A stretch of 23,113 nt of DNA from a virus. Positions 19,429 to 23,113 of this stretch are shown in pieces. The stretch is taken from the IMG/VR virus record IMGVR_UViG_3300027976_000235, positions 1 to 23,113 of that record; one strand, given 5' to 3'. Each line of letters starts with the position of its first letter. Position 1 is the stretch's first letter. Position numbers and translations under genes: made by a program. The notes beneath the pieces were generated by a model that was not told the DNA's origin, did not search any database, and saw nothing but the letters and a program-made list of their open reading frames with translations.

Positions 19429-21489
19429 ATGCTAAACCTCGAAAACAAGCTTACCCTTAATGCGAAGACCATTGCGTCGCCGAACTTGTGCGACCAGTTT
19501 ACGCCTGAGGATCTTGACGCGATAGGCTCGGAGTGCTGGACAGGTTACGACTACGACCAGCAATCGCGGGCTGTCTGGATGAAGCGTAATGAGGCCGGGA
19601 TGGATCTTGCGTTGCAGATTCAGAAAGAAAAGACTTTCCCTTGGCCTGGCTGCGCTAATGTAGCGTTTCCCCTCGTAACTATAGCCGCGATGCAGTTTCA
19701 CGCCAGGGCCTACCCCGCTATTGTTAACGGGGACACTCTTGTTAAGTGCAAGGTCTTCGGCGACGATCCGACAGGCGAGCATACTGCCCATGCTGATCGC
19801 GTCTCTACGCATATGAGCTGGCAGCTTCTGTACGAAGACAGGGACTGGGAAGAGCAGGAAGATAAAGCTATTCTTAACGTGTCGATTGTTGGCACGAACT
19901 TTAAGAAAACTTACTACCACGCCGGGCTGAAGCATAACGTCAGCGAGCTTGTCTTGGCCAAGGACCTGGTGCTTAACTACTGGTCTAAGTCGGTTGAGAA
20001 TGCTGTGCGTAAGACCCATAAAATTCCTAAGTTCCGCAACGAGGTCTACGAGAATGTGATGCGCGGGATCTGGAAAGACGTGCTTGAGGATGGTTGGTAC
20101 ACTGGCAGCCCGGCGCCCCGAACCACTACGGTGCAGCAGCGGCAGGATCAGCGCCAAGGTGTTACGCCTCCGCAACCAGATGACTCGACCAGTTTCATCT
20201 TTCTTGAGCAGCACGTTAATCTGGATCTGGATGATGATGGCTACGCTGAACCTTATATTATCACCCTTGAAGAGCAGTCTAAGTGCGTGGTTCGTATCGT
20301 CACGCGCTTTGATAATGAGGCTGCAATTGAGCGCATTGTCTCCGGTAAGCACAAAGGCAAGATTATCCGCATTGAAACTGCCGAATATTTCACCAAGAAA
20401 ACTTTTATACCATCGCCAGACGGCGGCATCTATGATATTGGTTTTGGTGTATTCCTCGGACCGCTTAACGAGGCCGTTAATTCCCTCGTTAATATGCTTC
20501 TTGACGCCGGCACAATGCAAACAACTGCGGGAGGTTTCCTCGCTCGCGGGGCTAAGATTCGCGGTGGGACTCAAACTGTTGCTCCCTTTGAGTGGAAGCG
20601 GGTTGATTCGACTGGTGATGATTTGCGGAAGTCGATCTTTCCCCTTCCTGTCAATGCGCCATCTGACGTGCTTTTTCAACTGCTTAGTCTCCTCATCAGT
20701 TACACATCGCGGGTAAGTGGAACCACGGATATTACCGTGGGTGAGAATCCGGGCCAAAACACCCCGGCTCAGACTACGCAGACTATGGTAGAGATGGGCC
20801 AGAAAATTTACACCGCGATTTTCAAGCGCATCTGGCGTTCGTCCAAGGAGGAGTTTCGCAAGCTGTATCTGCTTAATGGGATTTATATGTCCCTTGACGT
20901 GCCAAGCGTGGGCGGCGCTACGCGCGAGGACTATCTAGGTGGTGCTGACGCTATCGCGCCTGTGGCGGATCCCCACATCACTAGCGACGCGCAGCGGATT
21001 CAACTCGCTGTGACGCTCAAGCAGGCAGCCGCCTCTACGCCCGGCTACAATAAGGACGCAGTTGAGCGCCGGTTTCTTAAGTCCTTGCGGGTCGAGGGTC
21101 TTGGCGAAGTGTTTCCGGGTACTGAGGGGCAAGAGCCGCCGAAGGATCCGAAGGTTCAGCTGCAAGAGATCAAGGAGCAGGGGCTTGGGCAGCGGCTGCA
21201 GATGGAGCTACAGCAAAAAGGCGAGATGTTTGTTGCGGAGTTGCTGGAAGATCAGCGCCTTAACAACGCGAAGATTGCGGAACTTAGCGCCAAGGCCGCG
21301 GAATCCGGTGCTAATGCCCAGTCTGAGACGGCTTATGCCCAGGTCGCGATGATTAACGCGCAGTTGGCAGAGGCTAGGCGTGATGATGACAAGCTGACTA
21401 TGCGGATTGACACGATTCTGCGTATGACTGAGATGCAAAGCAAGCGAGAAATTGCAATAAAGGCCTTGGCAAAGGAGGCTAAGGCATGA
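19429..21489 (+). CDS. Portal protein
   Basis: 686 residues, within the range of P22-type portals and larger than T7-type ones. Signature segments are KTFPWPGCANVAFPLVTIAA with the following QFHARAYPAI (68-98), a pattern known from podovirus-like portals, and a central core with DIGFGVFLGPLNEAVNSL and SGTTDITVGENPGQNTPAQT typical of portal stem/clip regions. A Gln/Pro-rich linker lies at about 233-250. The C-terminal 120 residues form a long helix or coiled coil (LQEIKEQGLGQ, IAELSAKAAESGANAQ), a barrel-like extension. It forms the dodecameric DNA entry ring and docks terminase. It starts 1 nt after the terminase stop. Confidence 0.9.
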   Translation: MLNLENKLTLNAKTIASPNLCDQFTPEDLDAIGSECWTGYDYDQQSRAVWMKRNEAGMDLALQIQKEKTFPWPGCANVAFPLVTIAAMQFHARAYPAIVNGDTLVKCKVFGDDPTGEHTAHADRVSTHMSWQLLYEDRDWEEQEDKAILNVSIVGTNFKKTYYHAGLKHNVSELVLAKDLVLNYWSKSVENAVRKTHKIPKFRNEVYENVMRGIWKDVLEDGWYTGSPAPRTTTVQQRQDQRQGVTPPQPDDSTSFIFLEQHVNLDLDDDGYAEPYIITLEEQSKCVVRIVTRFDNEAAIERIVSGKHKGKIIRIETAEYFTKKTFIPSPDGGIYDIGFGVFLGPLNEAVNSLVNMLLDAGTMQTTAGGFLARGAKIRGGTQTVAPFEWKRVDSTGDDLRKSIFPLPVNAPSDVLFQLLSLLISYTSRVSGTTDITVGENPGQNTPAQTTQTMVEMGQKIYTAIFKRIWRSSKEEFRKLYLLNGIYMSLDVPSVGGATREDYLGGADAIAPVADPHITSDAQRIQLAVTLKQAAASTPGYNKDAVERRFLKSLRVEGLGEVFPGTEGQEPPKDPKVQLQEIKEQGLGQRLQMELQQKGEMFVAELLEDQRLNNAKIAELSAKAAESGANAQSETAYAQVAMINAQLAEARRDDDKLTMRIDTILRMTEMQSKREIAIKALAKEAKA

Positions 21490-21779
21490 GCGATCGCGCC
21501 TTGACTGAAGAAGAGTACAACGCGTGGGCTTTACATCCCATGACGAAGGCTCTGATAAAGATTCTTGAGGCAAAGCGGGAAGAATTGCGGCAGCAGTGGG
21601 AAGGTGGTTCATTCACCGACTACGACAGAGGAACAACGGCCTTGGTAAATGTGGGTAACCTGGGTACTTGCAAGGGCTACGCCTTTGTTTGTGACTTTTC
21701 CTACGAGACTTATGTAGCGGAGATAAATGATGAAGAATCTATCGGGGTTGGACCCACGAGGCGTAGCGGTGTTGATTAG
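21486..21779 (+). CDS. 97-residue conserved phage protein, unknown
   Basis: MSDRALTEEEYNAWALHPMT starts at an ATGA overlap with the portal gene. The N-terminal half is helical (TKALIKILEAKREELRQQWEG). The second half is beta-rich (TALVNVGNLGTCKGYAFVCDF). The pattern ...HP.TK.....L...RE.L...W..G.FT is familiar from short proteins that sit between portal and scaffold genes in proteobacterial phages. A head-assembly accessory is plausible. The last 50 nt or so overlap the GroES-like gene in another frame. Confidence 0.7.
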   Translation: MSDRALTEEEYNAWALHPMTKALIKILEAKREELRQQWEGGSFTDYDRGTTALVNVGNLGTCKGYAFVCDFSYETYVAEINDEESIGVGPTRRSGVD

Positions 21780-22059
21780 AGCTTACGAACCAGAGCGCAA
21801 AGGGGGGCTGATTGAGCTCCCTGCTGAGGTCGCTGGGCGTATGGCGATGCTAGAGCATCGAGCTGTTGTTATAGCGATCGGGCCTAGTGCTTGGCACGAC
21901 GAACCAGGTCCTCGGGCGGCTGTAGGTGATAAGGTTTTAGTCACGAAACACGCGGGTTTTATGGCCAAAGGGCCGCTGGATGGTAAGCAGTATAGACTGG
22001 TAAATGACCGAGATTTGTTCTGCGTCATTACTGACGCTGAGGAGGTCGCTTATGGCTGA
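21730..22059 (+). CDS. GroES-like (Cpn10) co-chaperonin
   Basis: 109 residues from ATG 21730 (ATG 21727 is one codon upstream; GGAG is 7 nt from the former and 4 nt from the latter). The fold signature of Cpn10 is visible in order: GVAVLIRAYEPERKGGLIELP (mobile-loop region about 24-34), RAVVIAIGP (45-53), VGDKVLVTKHAG (66-77), and KQYRLVNDRDLFCVIT at the end, matching GroES VGDRV..... and the DDILAVIE end. Phage co-chaperonins such as T4 gp31 replace host GroES so that GroEL can fold the capsid protein. Its position in the head operon fits this. It lies 50 bases inside the previous gene and overlaps the next start by 8. Confidence 0.8.
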   Translation: MKNLSGLDPRGVAVLIRAYEPERKGGLIELPAEVAGRMAMLEHRAVVIAIGPSAWHDEPGPRAAVGDKVLVTKHAGFMAKGPLDGKQYRLVNDRDLFCVITDAEEVAYG

Positions 22060-22918
22060 TTTAGACACACCTACGGTTGAGTCCTCGGCTACACCGGAAG
22101 TTCAGCAAAAGGCTGAGCGCATGGGGTGGATTCCAGCTACACGTTTTAAGGGAGACCCCGCCAGGTTTGTTGATGCGGATATGTACCTGGAACGTGGCGA
22201 GACTGTGCTGCCTATTGTCAAGGAACAGAACAAGCGTCTTCACGCTGAGATTGAAGCGTTGAGGACTAACCAATCGCGGACTGAGGCAGCGCTTGCTGCC
22301 GCGACGAAGGCGATTGATGAGATTGAAGAACGCCACACGGTGGCTACGCAGAAGGCGGTTGAGGGTGCTCGAACACAGCTTAAGGCGCAACTTGTCGCCG
22401 CTAGCGAGGCAGGCGATCATGAGGCGATTGCGGAACTGACGGATCGTATGGTGCAGTTGAAGGCTGCGGAAGCTGCGGCGCCCCCGGTGCCTAAGACTCC
22501 CGCGCCTCCACGCCCATTCGTGGCTACGCCGGACCTGCAAGAGTGGAATGACGAGAATCCTTGGTTCGGGAAAGACAAGCGCAAGACGAATCTTGCCTTG
22601 ACGATTGCGCAGGAACTTCGCGAAGGGGGTGAAACTGCGACGGGTAAGTTGTTCTTTGACAAAGTTAAGGACGAGTTAGAAGTGACACTGGGGACGAAAG
22701 TTGATGCTTCGCCGCCGACCAGCAAGGTCGAGGGCGGGCGTAACGGTAGTGCGGGTGACTCACGGCAGACGGGCGGTCGCGGCTATAGTGCCTTGCCCGC
22801 CGATGCCAAAGCCGCTTGTGATGCTGATGCGCGTCAGTTCGTAGGTGCTACGAAGAAGTACAAAACCGCAGCTGACTGGCGTAGTCGTTACGCTGAGATA
22901 TATTTTGAAGGAGCATGA
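22052..22918 (+). CDS. Probable scaffolding / head-assembly protein
   Basis: 288 residues from ATG 22052, with GAGGAGG seven nt upstream. The first 50 residues (EVQQKAERMGWIPATRFKGD, then VDADMYLERGETVLP) match the start of many phage scaffold-like proteins (A...GW.P...FKGDP..F.DA..Y..RGE..LP). Residues about 55-140 are a long coiled coil, followed by a Pro-rich linker (APPVPKTPAPPRPFV), then DLQEWNDENPWFGKD and a basic C-terminus, as expected of a scaffold that binds coat protein with its end. Its place between portal and the next head gene fits. The stop overlaps the next start. Confidence 0.75.
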   Translation: MADLDTPTVESSATPEVQQKAERMGWIPATRFKGDPARFVDADMYLERGETVLPIVKEQNKRLHAEIEALRTNQSRTEAALAAATKAIDEIEERHTVATQKAVEGARTQLKAQLVAASEAGDHEAIAELTDRMVQLKAAEAAAPPVPKTPAPPRPFVATPDLQEWNDENPWFGKDKRKTNLALTIAQELREGGETATGKLFFDKVKDELEVTLGTKVDASPPTSKVEGGRNGSAGDSRQTGGRGYSALPADAKAACDADARQFVGATKKYKTAADWRSRYAEIYFEGA

Positions 22919-22920
22919 TG

Positions 22921-23113
22921 ATGGAAGTACAAGCTAACCCCGCAAACCGCGAAGCCAAGACTAGTGGAGAGCGCAGACGCATACCGATGAGTGTGCCTGT
23001 ACAGAAGCTAGAAGCTCCGGCTATTTCGGGCTATCATCTGCATTGGTTTACAAGTGACCCAGCGCGGCTGGAACGTGCTACCTCGGGCGGCTACGAATTT
23101 GTGGACGAACGAG
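22921..23113 (+). CDS. Head-region protein, partial at the right edge
   Basis: Three ATG codons in frame (22,915, 22,918, 22,921) follow GAAGGAG; the last has the best 7-nt spacing. The visible 64 residues read MEVQANPANREAKTSG..., RRRIPMSVPVQKLEAP, then ISGYHLHWFTSDPARLERAT with SGGYEFVDER at the edge. The segment P.(I/V).GYHLHWF......I.RA...GYEFV is known from proteins encoded just before or near the major capsid gene of related phages. The gene runs off the window, so only the head-region assignment is supported. Confidence 0.7.
   Translation, partial: MEVQANPANREAKTSGERRRIPMSVPVQKLEAPAISGYHLHWFTSDPARLERATSGGYEFVDER

Noticed and set aside
18822-19472. Open minus-strand frame of 216 codons
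   Set aside because: Antisense to the large terminase nuclease domain with no supporting signal.
19432-20757. Long open frame of 441 codons on the minus strand
   Set aside because: It is exactly antisense to the portal gene, has no SD and no recognisable domain; the portal frame has clear family motifs. It reflects base composition.

Overview
The window is a stretch of a tailed double-stranded DNA phage genome (Caudoviricetes). The evidence is a divergent layout. A leftward early/replication arm occupies positions 1 to about 15,750 on the minus strand. A rightward packaging/head arm runs from about 16,270 to the end on the plus strand and carries small and large terminase, portal, a GroES-like protein, a scaffold-like protein and the start of another head gene. 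Genes are packed with ATGA, GTGA or TAATG overlaps and clear Shine-Dalgarno (SD) sites, as in phages of Gram-negative hosts. The long portal and the head gene order look podovirus-like, but no tail gene is visible, so morphology is not settled. No integrase, lysis gene, RNA polymerase or sigma-factor gene is seen.

Leftward arm, read from right to left. Between 15.8 and 11.9 kb lie small genes of unknown function, several with their own leader: a 61-residue protein, a 126-residue protein, an 82-residue protein, an HTH regulator, a 29-residue membrane peptide and a 197-residue protein, among others. From 11.85 kb to the left edge is one nearly gap-free operon. It begins with small unknown genes, then has a Cas4/RecB-like nuclease with a four-cysteine (Fe-S) pattern, a zinc-ribbon protein, a Sak4/RecA-like ATPase, an SSB-like protein with an acidic DDDIPF tail, a 159-residue protein between two intrinsic terminators, a ParB-domain/DNA methyltransferase fusion, a family A DNA polymerase with uracil-DNA-glycosylase-like and 3'-5' exonuclease domains, and a DUF3987-like helicase/primase ATPase. 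Small accessory proteins end the arm. Together these form a replication, recombination and DNA-modification module.

Regulation. Six intergenic sites, all pointing left and all upstream of early genes, share GGAACTT - exactly 15 nt - GTCTAA (or GTCCAA). This is the recognition pattern known for ECF sigma factors of the RpoE/AlgU type. A weaker plus-strand relative lies just before the small terminase gene. Several intergenic gaps hold strong stem-loops. The most notable are a nested array at 12,022-12,209 and one in the divergence region at 15,859-15,949.

Rightward arm. After the small terminase come a 51-residue gene, a nested inverted repeat, and a complete tRNA with anticodon CAT. This tRNA has the C1-A72 mismatch and A11-U24 pair typical of bacterial initiator tRNA but lacks the three G-C pairs in the anticodon stem. 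Then follow a Lys/Ala/Pro-rich 38-residue protein, three more small genes, the large terminase, the portal, a 97-residue unknown, the GroES-like co-chaperonin, the scaffold-like protein, and a head-region gene cut by the window edge.
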